From positions 54,635,378-54,699,377 of the forward strand of contig NC_057926.1 in assembly GCF_018873765.1 (NCBI RefSeq): 64,000 nt of DNA, in the 5' to 3' direction. Both the position numbers and the translations under genes were made by a program. The first letter of the stretch is position 1. The number at the start of each line of letters is the position of its first letter. Positions 45,480-55,171 of this stretch are shown in pieces. The notes below the pieces were generated by a model. The model searched no databases. It saw only the letters and a list, made by a program, of their open reading frames with translations, and was not told where the DNA came from. The stretch is from Telopea speciosissima (Eukaryota; Streptophyta; Magnoliopsida; Proteales; Proteaceae).

Positions 45480-48400
45480 CACTGTTGTCAACACAGTACA
45501 TGTGTGTTGTTCTTGTCAATACAATGCATATTGGTGCATCACAATGTCAGATACAGTGTATAGTGGCTATCTAAGGCAATTACAGTGGTCAGTAATACAT
45601 AGGAAGACTTTTGGTTGAGTTGGCAAGGTTGACAATGCAGGCAATGACTAGACAGTGTCCCAGCATCCCCAGTAGTTCTTACAGTGTTCACAATGGTAGT
45701 AACTTCATTACAGGGGTTTGGCAGCACACATAGAGGTCCCACAAAGATTGGGAGTTATCCAGGAGCATTTTTGTCATTTACAGACATAGACAGTATTGCA
45801 TGATATTTTTGTAATTTACAGAGCGCAGATGGCCTAGAAAATTTGCAATCTTCAGCATACATGATTTTTTAGTGAATATGTCAGTCATAGAGGCTAGTGG
45901 AGTGTTGATACAACTTATAGTGAATTTTAGTCATTTGGCAATGATTTGTCATGTTGGTTGTGATTCAGGAGTATCTCGGCCTATGTGGCAACATAGGGAA
46001 CCTCATGTCAGTGTTATACAGTGTTTGGCAGCCTTGGATAGCCTCGGGTGAAGGCTAGATGCATCGAGAATTTTGATTTCATAAGGGTTCCACATTGGCA
46101 ACAGCTTCGTTGGCATTTTCAGAGGGCCTATGAGCTGATCTGAGATTTGGACTGTACATAAGAATTGTAGTTGGTCGAGTCCTCTTCGAAACACAACTGG
46201 AGATGTACAACTCCAAATTCGGAGGCAAAGTTATAACGATTCCCGTTTGGCACCTAAAAATAAAGGGCATTTTAGTCAATCCGAATTATTTTTTTGTTTC
46301 CCTGTGAAAAAAGTAAGTTATTTGCTGGAGTGGTCAATTTATATTGGTAGTGCTCATCATCAAGGACATGTGGTCGTAAACGGTGCTCAAATCGGAGCTA
46401 AAACCAACAAGTTATAGCCCAGATATCCTTTCAAGTGTTCTGGTAGGCTAAGGTGCATGAAGAGAGTTTATGCCGGCATGTACTGAATTAGAAATTATGT
46501 GGCCAAGATTTTGCCATGTAGGCAGATTCAATTTAAGCAACTGGGATTAAGGAGCACAAAGATACATTGGCGCATGCTGACAGTAGGCAGAAAAGATTCC
46601 TATACATGCCCTGTTGTTAGTTGGTACATTAGAATATTATACACCGCGTCACACCAAGATAGCCCCTAAGTTCTTGATTTAGTGAAACGCCAGTGCATTG
46701 AGTACATCAAGAAGATTTCGATCTCTTGAATAGAAGTATTTCAACTTGTAAATTTGAAATGTATGGTCAAATTTGATCCATATCGGTAGACCCTATATTT
46801 TGTGATTTGATGCAGCGCCTATGTAGAGAAGCGCCAAGAAATGATTCTCTTTGGGATGATTGCATGAACCCTACCAGTTCAAGATGGAATGGAAGACAAT
46901 CCGATGGTTGAGAAGTTTCCTCGCATTCACCGACAGATCTGATGGCTCGCTGGCCACCGTAAGATACAGCCAATGAGAGAACAAAACATGTCAGACGCCG
47001 ATCTAATGGCATGTAAAAAGCTATGCCACTTTAGTCCCATCTAATGGTTCTGATTGGTCTGATGATTATGCACCCTATACTCCCAATGATTCTGTGTATG
47101 CTCGGGCACGCTTGCACCATCATCCGAGATTTTATTGTGAGCACTATGAATCGCTTTACTTAAAATCGTGATATCTCCCTCATCCTAACTCTATTTGGGG
47201 TGAACCAAATTGGGGTTTTTCTCATCTCTCTCAGATCTATCCATTGGAATGACTATAAGATTGAGGCAGTAGCCTCTGTGGAGCGAAAAAAAGGCAGAAA
47301 CTCCATTCCCCTTTGATTATGTGCTTTGAGTCCATGACCTTTTGGTGCCCTTGCATTCATGGTGCTCGTGAAAGATGGAATGAGGGCAGGGATGGTTGCA
47401 TTGTAATGTTTATATGATTCTTTGTATAAAAAGGTGAAGAAAAAGAGAGGGGAAGAAGAAAGAAAGAGAAAAGGTAAGGGAAAGAAGACGAAGGAGAAGG
47501 AAGAATAAAAGAAGGGGGAGAAAATATTTTAAAAAAAAAAAAACACTCAAAGAAAAAGAAAGGGGCTGAAAGAAGAAAGAAGAAAGAAGAAAGAAAGAAA
47601 AAGGAAAGGAAAAGAAAGGAAAGGAGACGGGAGGAAGACACTGCCAGGAACCACCCCAGGACTTCAGTTATAGTGCATACTTGAAGATTTCAGTTCTTCA
47701 TCAAATTGGGAGGAGTTGAAGATTCAAGTGAGCAGTTGGTGATCCCAATTTCATCTCCAGACATCAGTGATCAGAGATAGTGCATAGTTGTGAGATTTTC
47801 TACATTGTCATAGACCTATGCTATATGTATTTCATTGTAGGGCATCTGTATAAGCCTAAACCTGATTTTGTATTGGGTGTTCAGTGGGTGCTAGACATAG
47901 GGACAATTGTTCCTTGGTAGTCATTACTACCTAAACTCTGCCATGGGTGTGGTCTCTTAGTTTTATGCCGGAGAGTTTTTCGTAATTGCGGCCTCTCAGT
48001 TCCATGCTGGGAAAATTAGTATTGAGTAGATGTTGAGGTCAGAGTGAATATTACTCCGTGCACCTAGACAAACTGTCGAAGCACCTATTTCTCTGTGTAT
48101 TGGATGCTTGCTTTCTTGCTTTTATTAGAAACGCTTTTCTGCAAGATGGGTGTACACACCTGGAAGAACCTTTGACAGTTAGGCTGAGGTGTGTACATGA
48201 TTGTGTGTATATGTATATCTATCAGTGAGGAGTCTCCAGCAGTGATTGAGAGTGTGTGCTTGAGTATAGTGCTAGTACAGTGTCAGTATCAGCTCCAAGC
48301 CACATTTAAGATCTCCAGTAGTTGACATAGCAGCTCTTGGCAACATTGTGATCATCAACTCTTTGTTGCAAGGGTTGTGAGTGTAGTTGTGTGAGCCTGA

Positions 48401-48600
48401 GTCAGGGTTGTCAAACTGCATATGGTAGTATGAGAATGCACTTGAGAGGATTACATCAGTGACTGTGCAGAGTGCTTGGAACATAAATAGGTGAATTGTG
48501 AAGTAAACCTATTGAGGGAAAACTTTTAGAATTCACTAATCCATCCCCCCCCCCCTCTCAATGGTCATCACTATTCAACAAAAAAGAACTTGTATCCCTT
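45480..48600. mobile_element. LTR-element-derived segment, unclassified (fossil)
   Basis: About 3.1 kb without coding motifs. Its last 1 kb (GCCAGGAACCACCCCAGGAC... to the C-run before TCAATGGTCATCACTATTCA) recurs at 54340-54500 plus 59329-60165, and partly at 60166-60960. The C-rich end resembles the LTR/leader border of plant copia elements. Likely an old LTR or solo LTR with its purine-rich middle. Broken. Confidence 0.5.
47436..47640. repeat. Polypurine tract
   Basis: About 205 bp almost entirely A and G on the plus strand (GAAGAAAGAAAGAGAAAAGG and so on), with few interruptions. Part of the LTR-like segment. A shorter tract occurs at the same place in the copy near 60165-60245. Confidence 0.8.
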
Positions 48601-49326
48601 TCTCCATTGCTAGTGAAACTTCTCTCATCTTTCCGTAGACATAGAAATTTTGCCGAACCACGTATACTCTTGCATTGCTGTTGTTTCAACATTTTTATTT
48701 TTTTTATGTAGTTTTATGAATCGTGTATAAGTTCCATTTCTATACATTTAAATTTTTTTTTTTTTCTTTTTTAAATTCCATTCTTCTTCGTATAAAATTT
48801 TAGAATCATTTGGTGTAAAACATGGCTCACTTAACGATGACAATTAGCCTTCATCCATTGCCTATTATTTCTACTTTACACAATCTTCTGTATTAAATGT
48901 GCTCAAGGCTGCTCATTGTGTGGCTGCATGATATATTTTTTGATTATATTTGAATTTAAAATTTAAGGCATATCAATCAAAGAATTTTTCAAATATTTTA
49001 ACTGTCATAATTATCACATTATCCTTTCATAAGGAAAATTGATCAAGCGTGAAGCAAGCAAAGGAATAGAATGACAAAGCATGGAAATTAAGATGCTCGA
49101 TTTGGGAGGAATTACACGGGAATTTTTTTAGCATTTCGTGACATTTTTTTTTTTTTTTGTAACCGCCGTTATATATACATGTCTAGGGTTCAATCCACCA
49201 CGGTAAGAAAATATTATTGCCAAATGATGCTATTTAGTGACGATATTCATAAAATTGCCTCTAATTAAAAAACCCAGAGTGTCAAAATTGTTGCCTTTTT
49301 TTTGTAGTGAACTTCCTTTTCCTTCC
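48601..49326. other. Intergenic, nothing recognised
   Basis: AT-rich with T runs near 48750 and 49145. No open frame with a motif and no repeat that I can support. Confidence 0.5.
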
Positions 49327-49468
49327 GGATCTTTATCGTCTCCATTCATCTGCCCCTCTATTTCAGCTTATAGGGGAGGTAGAAATGACCACCCTACCCC
49401 CTGCTCGAAAACACTGCCTGGGATGAAATGGAGTAAATGGAGGGGCAGATAAATGGAGACGATAGGCC
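49327..49468. mobile_element. Hairpin MITE
   Basis: Arms ATCGTCTCCATTCATCTGCC and GGCAGATAAATGGAGACGAT around a core with GACCACCCTACCCCCTGC. No clear target duplication. Confidence 0.75.
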
Positions 49469-49491
49469 AAGCGAGCATGATATGTAATGTG

Positions 49492-49664
49492 GGATCAGGA
49501 TCGTCTAGCAGCGGTAGCAACCTCCTAATGAGGCGCAGAGCAATGACCGCCTTATCCCTGTTAGGGCAAGGCGCTCGGGCAGGGGTAAGGCAGTCATTGC
49601 ACTGCGCCTCATTAGGAGGCTGCTACGGCTGCTACGGGCAGCAGGCCATAGACGATCCAAATTG
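49492..49664. mobile_element. Hairpin MITE, perfect 9-bp TSD
   Basis: Starts GGATCAGGATCGTCTAGCAG and ends GACGATCCAAATTG. Arms contain CAACCTCCTAATGAGGCGCAG; the core is CCGCCTTATCCC...GGGGTAAGG. Perfect duplication TGTAATGTG at 49483-49491 and 49665-49673. Confidence 0.9.
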
Positions 49665-49959
49665 TGTAATGTGTGATACAATGATGGCCCTTCTTACAAA
49701 ACTGATTAAACTAGACACATAACCAAATCACTATTTACATCGTAACATTAAACCCTTACCAAGTACTCTTCCTACTTAAGAATTCCTTTTATACGGGAAT
49801 CTTTCCATCCCCAAATACTACCTATGCTGAAATGCTCTTGAAAATATTGATCAATTATTTTTTAGTTGCCCCCTTCTCAATGGCTATCTGGGTTGGAGTT
49901 ATTAGAAAATGTTATCCTGCTCACTCCCCCCTGCCATCTCTTGAAAGAGAGTGAAGAAG

Positions 49960-50290
49960 GATCAATCAGGATTACAAAGGAAAGTTTATCTGCAATTGGG
50001 CTGTTAAGATGATTTTTTGAACTTCGATCTACCACATATGGTGGGAAAGGAATAAACGTAGATAGACTCTCATCTCCCGTTTTCATAATCAAATTTGACG
50101 TGTAATTGAGTTTGATGTCAGACCTAAGGTTAACCATCTTCATGCCTCAGATTCCGATTGTCCCAAGAATCGGCATACTATTTCTTCTGGGGTTTTCAGA
50201 TTAGGTTTTGTTAGCCTCCTTGGATATATTTGAATTCTTGTTCACCTTTCATTTTCGTTTTTATTTATAAGAAAACTCTTGCGTGAAGTA
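49960..50290 (+). mobile_element. LINE 3' fragment upstream of copy 6
   Basis: Matches 61085-61430 closely (CATATGGTGGGAAAGGAATAA; GATTGTCCCAAGAATCGGCA). In the better copy the frame reads FCASIYHIWWERNKH, typical of the region after the zinc-binding domain of plant LINEs. Here the frame is decayed. It lies at the same place relative to copy 6 as the other does to copy 7, so it was duplicated with the gene. Confidence 0.72.
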
Positions 50291-50929
50291 AACCAACAGC
50301 TTAGTATGGCATGAATCACATAAAACAGCTGGGATTGTTTTTGCCGTAAGAGAAATAAACACCCTCTCCCCCAAAAAAAATATTGGAAGGCATGGTTCCA
50401 ACATTTTTTTTTGGGATACTAGTAAGGCTGTAAATGGATAATCGAAAATCTAAATTCGATCTCATCCGTATCCGTGTTAAAGATATCAGGAAAAAAAAAC
50501 GGAATACTCCGATAAAAATCTATCCGGAAAAAAATCCGAATACTTAATAATAAAGAAATAAGTAAATAATGATCTTGAGGGGTTTTGAAGATTCAATAGG
50601 TTCTAGAATATGAGGAAAAGAGAATCATGATCTAAGAAATGTAGATTGAGAGTGAATTATATCCGCTAGGGGGAGGAAAGTCCGAGTTACACAAGACAGA
50701 GATGTAAATGGATGATTGAAAATCCGAATTCGATCCGCATCCGAATCTGTATTTGAGGGGATTGTATGATTGGACTAAAGGCTTCTTCCAGGGAAAATGA
50801 AAAGAACCATTAGCTTAATTGAATTATTTTTGTGAAACAATAATAATGATGATGATGTTGGTGAAGATTTGATTATGAAGAAAGGAGAAGATAATTTAAA
50901 AAAAAAAAAAAACAAAAATCTAAAAAGGG
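50291..50929. other. Upstream flank of copy 6
   Basis: Contains GTGAAGTAAACCAACAGCTTAG and ATGGCATGAATCACATAAAAC, shared with copies 5 and 7. Between 50430 and 50750 there is a twofold repeat of TGTAAATGGATRATYGAAAAT with AATTCGATC, perhaps part of a degraded element. No gene. Confidence 0.55.
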
Positions 50930-51025
50930 ATTGTTCATTAACGAAGATAGAGTATTGGAGATGGCAGGATATGATTGTTATTTATATGGCTGATGGCTTT
51001 AGGAACCAAATTAATCCCTTTATTC
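50930..51025 (+). repeat. WRW block, copy upstream of PHT1 copy 6
   Basis: Reads LTKIEYWRWQD in frame and then drifts. It is about 320 bp upstream of the gene, closer than in the minus-strand units. Confidence 0.6.
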
Positions 51026-51134
51026 ATAAAAAAATATTGTTGATGAAGTATGGCAAATGGCATTGCTATGTATGGATGAATCATGCATTTGCACAGAATG
51101 TTGATGATGTACCTTTAAATTGACTTATGAAGAA

Positions 51135-51224
51135 GCAAATTCGGTACATGGAGGTCCAGATCCGGCCTCTTGATTAACAAAGATCGAGAGACTTTGACCT
51201 CTAAAGCAACAATTACTATAAAAG
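51135..51224 (+). promoter_or_regulatory. Promoter of PHT1 copy 6, P1BS altered
   Basis: At the P1BS position (51135-51142) the sequence is GCAAATTC. One base differs from the GCATATTC of copies 5 and 7 and breaks GNATATNC. TATAAAAG at 51217-51224 is intact. I saw no other GNATATNC in the preceding 700 bp. An AAG microsatellite lies at 51250-51270 in the likely 5' UTR. Confidence 0.75.
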
Positions 51225-51340
51225 CATACCATTCTTAGTAATTGTTGCAAGAAGAAGAAGAAGAAGAAGAAGGCTATCAACAAAACAATAACTGATCCAT
51301 CGTCTGAGAAGAGAGGTAGCAAGGTCGCAAGGTAGCAAGC

Positions 51341-52906
51341 ATGGCTAGGGAAGAGCTACAAGTGCTTAAAGCACTTGATGTGGCGAAGACCCAGTTATAC
51401 CACTTCACTGCAATTGTGGTTGCTGGTATGGGTTTCTTCACCGACTCCTATGACCTCTTCTGTGTTTCCCTCATCACCAAATTGATTGGTCGCATTTATT
51501 ACTACACACCTGGATCAACTACCCCTGGTGTATTATCCAACAGTGCTAACTCAGCCGTCACTGGTGTGGCCCTCGTTGGCACCCTAGCCGGCCAGCTCTT
51601 CTTTGGCTGGCTCGGTGACAAGATGGGTCGAAAGCGTGTCTATGGTGTCACACTTATGCTCATGGTCGTCTGCTCTATTGCCTCTGGCCTTTCCTTTGGT
51701 TCCACAGCCAATGGAGTGGTGGCTACCTTGTGTTTCTTCAGGTTCTGGTTAGGTTTCGGCATTGGAGGTGACTACCCATTGTCAGCTACCATAATGTCCG
51801 AGTATGCTAACAAGAAGACCCGAGGTGCTTTCATTGCTGCAGTCTTCGCCATGCAAGGCTTTGGATACTTATTCAGTGGAATCATTGCTCTCATCGTTTC
51901 TTCAGCATTCAACGCCTCTTACCCTGCTCCGGCTTACGACATTAACGCAGCCGCCTCCACTGTGCCACAGGCCGACTACGCCTGGAGAATAATATTGATG
52001 GTGGGTGCCCTTCCTGCAGCACTTACTTACTATTGGCGTATGAAGATGCCTGAGACCGCTCGTTACACCGCCCTTGTCGCCCGGAATGCTAAAAAGGCAG
52101 CTGCGGATATGGTGACGGTGTTGCAAGTGGAGTTGGAAGCAGAGCCAGACAAAGTGGAGAGGATGGCAATGTCGGCCTCCAACTCATATGGGTTTTTCTC
52201 TAAAGAATTCCTTCGTCGACATGGGCTTCACTTACTTGGAACCTCCACAACATGGTTCTTCCTAGACATTGCGTTTTACAGTCAGAGTCTGTTCCAGAAG
52301 GACATCTTCACCGCAGTGAATTGGCTCCCTGCTCCACAGACCATGAGTGCAATTCAAGAGATGTACATGATTGCGAGGGCACAAACCATCATTGCTCTTT
52401 GTGGTACCATTCCTGGGTATTGGTTTACGGTCGCTTTCATTGATTACATTGGTAGGTTTGTAATTCAATTGATGGGTTTCTTCTTCATGATGGCCTTCAT
52501 GCTTGGACTTGCCATTCCTTACACTTACTGGAAGACTGGGCACCAAGCTGGCTTCGTGGTCATGTATGCGTTCACTTTCTTCTTTTCCAATTTCGGGCCT
52601 AATGCAACAACTTTTGTGGTGCCTGCGGAAATATTCCCGGCGAGATTTAGGTCAACTTGCCATGGTATATCGGCAGCATCTGGTAAGGCTGGGGCAATCG
52701 TCGGGGCATTCGGCTTCGTGTATGCCGCAGGGAATGCGCCTGCTGGTATCGGTATACAAAACACATTTTACTTGCTTGCTGCAACCGACTTCTTGGGATT
52801 GATTTTTACGTTTTTGGTGCCCGATGCCAAGGGAAAATCTCTTGAGGAAATATCCGGTGATGCCGCCGAGTCTGAAGAAGGAACTGGGATAGAGGAGAAT
52901 GCTTAA
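51341..52906 (+). CDS. High-affinity phosphate transporter, copy 6 (type B, intact)
   Basis: Open, intronless 521-codon PHT1 frame, an MFS proton/phosphate symporter expected at the plasma membrane. Seen: FFTDSYDLF with Asp35 and Asp38, [14 protein letters not shown] at 89-102, [13 protein letters not shown] at 142-154, STAN at 121-124, [17 protein letters not shown] in the seventh to eighth helix region, WKTGHQAGF (one codon shorter than copies 4 and 5), and the tail [12 protein letters not shown]. It is nearly identical to copy 4 and to the visible part of copy 7. The start is the first ATG after the TATA box and matches the N-terminus of the other copies. The coding sequence looks functional, but its P1BS is mutated, so its control may differ from that of its sisters. 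Confidence 0.96.
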   Translation: MAREELQVLKALDVAKTQLYHFTAIVVAGMGFFTDSYDLFCVSLITKLIGRIYYYTPGSTTPGVLSNSANSAVTGVALVGTLAGQLFFGWLGDKMGRKRVYGVTLMLMVVCSIASGLSFGSTANGVVATLCFFRFWLGFGIGGDYPLSATIMSEYANKKTRGAFIAAVFAMQGFGYLFSGIIALIVSSAFNASYPAPAYDINAAASTVPQADYAWRIILMVGALPAALTYYWRMKMPETARYTALVARNAKKAAADMVTVLQVELEAEPDKVERMAMSASNSYGFFSKEFLRRHGLHLLGTSTTWFFLDIAFYSQSLFQKDIFTAVNWLPAPQTMSAIQEMYMIARAQTIIALCGTIPGYWFTVAFIDYIGRFVIQLMGFFFMMAFMLGLAIPYTYWKTGHQAGFVVMYAFTFFFSNFGPNATTFVVPAEIFPARFRSTCHGISAASGKAGAIVGAFGFVYAAGNAPAGIGIQNTFYLLAATDFLGLIFTFLVPDAKGKSLEEISGDAAESEEGTGIEENA

Positions 52907-53260
52907 TCCTTAACTAATTTCTTTTCTTTTCTTTAATTGGTCCGGTGGATATTTTTCATGTAATACATACGGTTGTAATGTCCATGCCCTTCTTATTCCT
53001 ATGTGAAGAAGGGCACCCTTGATTTGTGTGTGTTTGAGTTCTCCTACTCTTTTGATTATAATGAAATATCAGTGATATGACTTGAATTGAAAAAAAAAAA
53101 TTTCATTCAATCATCAGTTTTTGTTGTTTTGCTTGCGGTTTAGTTAGTTTTTAAGAGTTATTTCTTTCTTCTTACCAAAAAAAAAAAAGAGTTATTTCTT
53201 TCTTTGTGAAGTAAATATTTAAACTGTTCCATTAGATTTGTTGCACTTAAATTCTCTATC
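52907..53260. other. 3' flank of copy 6
   Basis: Shared with copies 4 and 5 (GGTGGATATTTTTCATGTAA and GAAGGGCACCC), probably the 3' UTR, with A runs at about 53089 and 53180. Confidence 0.65.
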
Positions 53261-53279
53261 TACCCGGTGGTGAGTAGAA

Positions 53280-54199
53280 GCCCCAAACTGGAGCACCCAC
53301 TTAGAAAGTTGTTTTTTTTAAAAAAAAAAATCGAATACATATCAAGAGGACTCCCTCCTTTGTGTAGGAGGGACTATATTTTAAGAGGACATAATGTCCC
53401 AGTTCCTATGCTAAGGAGTCCATGACCAATCTTTGCTTTGATTTCAAAGATGATCGCATCCCAAATTTGGTTCCAGTTCTGGATTTGGACGTCCAACGTT
53501 TAAGATTGTGCTGTCTCAATCTGGCCCTAGCTGACTTGTGTCAACCCGGGTTCTATTTTAAGAAAAAAAATTATTTTAAATAAAAGATTTCATTTTAAGG
53601 GCTTACGTTCAAACTTTACAATCTTCCAATCAGTGAGGCCGATTTTGACGCACCACATATATATCTTCATGAAAGTATCGATACATACTTTCCATCTGTA
53701 AGGTTGATGTGGCTGGATTTTGTCGAATAATGCATAAAAATCGAGAAAAGTGTAAAAAATATGTTTCACACTGATCGACGTCCAAATGAAACCAAAATTG
53801 CATGAAAGTTTACGTGCAGGCTTAATATAGCCATAAAAGGCTAGATGGAGAGTCTTGGCTCAAACCAAGGTGGTTCGAAAATCAAGGAGAGTACGGGGCA
53901 AAATGATCATATATATTTTAAAAAGTACCGGAATTTGGTGAAATTTCACGCAACATCCTAAAATGGTTAAATAAGGTTATCCTAAGGGTCTTGGATCTAT
54001 TTGAGAAATTCAATGTGCTCTGGGTGCATAAACTAGGGTGGGGGTAATTTGATAATTTTTGCCATTATCACTACAGCAGAAAGCTGGATCTGAATCATCA
54101 TCGCCAAAACGATTTCCCAAGGTGTCAAAATGCAGTGTCTACAACTAGAAAACTGCTTACTCTTAGAATCTAGATTGGTGAGAATAGATGTGGGAAGTT
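53280..54199. other. Probable LTR-element debris, unclassified
   Basis: Non-coding, no repeat within the window. The text (for example CATGAAAGTTTACGTGCAGG) has the look of a gypsy-type LTR, but I have no pairing end or target duplication to prove it. Confidence 0.3.
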
Positions 54200-54522
54200 A
54201 GAAGAAGGACATGAAGTACTGAGGCATGACTGCAAGAGTTGATTGGATAAGGACTTATTTACTAGCACAAATCAGAAACTTTATTTTCCAACCCTTCAAC
54301 CTTGAATTGACTCGAGAAAGAAGACCGTTGCTATGGTGATTTTTAGGACAATCATTGGGGTAACACCCTTGTCTCTACATTTAGGGATTGAAGCAAGTTA
54401 AATGTCCTAAGTCATAGGTGTGACTGAAACATCATTTGCTGTGGATATGGCCTCTCAGTTTCATGCTGGGAAATTCAGTATTGAATAGATGCTGAAGTCG
54501 ATTCTCTTCCATTGAAAACTGG

Positions 54523-55053
54523 GTGAGTAGAGAGATGAGTGTGGTTCGTGAAGTTTGTGACTTGGTGGGTGAGGCGGCGCCGCCGGATCCGGGGGGAGGA
54601 AAGCCGCCAGATAGTGGGAAACAATTGAGAATTCTTGATTTCTTCAAGCCGATGTCCAAAGAGGTAGTCGGGACACAGCAGGAGAAGGGGGCGCCTGGTG
54701 GGGAGGAAAGTGGTGCTCTGGTCAGGCCCCCTTTGGTGAAATCGTTTGCGCGAGCAGTGAGAGGCCCTCTGCCTGTACTGGCTGATCTGTCGGATCCGAT
54801 AAAAGCTGGAAATTGCACCAAGGTGGTTATACCCCAAGAGGCTTATGAGGAAGAGTTGAAGGGTTTTGAGAAAGCCCTTATCGGCAGAACAAACTTTCGT
54901 TTTATTTCAATGGATGATATAAGAGCTGCTGCTAGATCTTCTTGGCAGTTGAAAGGGAGGGTGTCCTTTTCGCCATTGGGTAAAGGGTACTTTCTGGCTA
55001 GGTTTGAACTGGAGGGAGATATGGTTAAACTATGGAGAAGGGGCTTGTTGTGA
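54523..55053 (+). pseudogene. LINE 2 ORF1, truncated
   Basis: 176 open codons with a DUF4283-like domain (ALIGRTNFRFISMDDIRAAA, FSPLGKGYFLARFELEGD). A stop follows at 55051. Homology continues for about 120 bp (LVWIRFLALPLEYWHEKS) and then joins directly to endonuclease sequence near 55172. The zinc knuckle seen in LINE 1 is absent. Confidence 0.82.
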
Positions 55054-55171
55054 GTGGGGTCGCAGACTATCTCTTTCCAACGATGGAGGCCTCGGTTCAA
55101 CTTTCAAGACAAGGCTGCTCCGAGGAAATTGGTCTGGATCAGATTTCTAGCCCTACCACTCGAATACTGGC

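Noticed and set aside
46767-47641. Short open frames in the LTR-like segment
   Set aside because: Composition follows the polypurine tract and surrounding repeats. No protein motif.
49453-49722. 89-codon frame across the hairpin at 49492
   Set aside because: It is the palindromic MITE read through. The frame is a by-product of GC-rich arms.
53280-54199. Possible complete gypsy-type LTR
   Set aside because: No terminal repeat, target duplication or second copy in the window, so only listed as probable debris.
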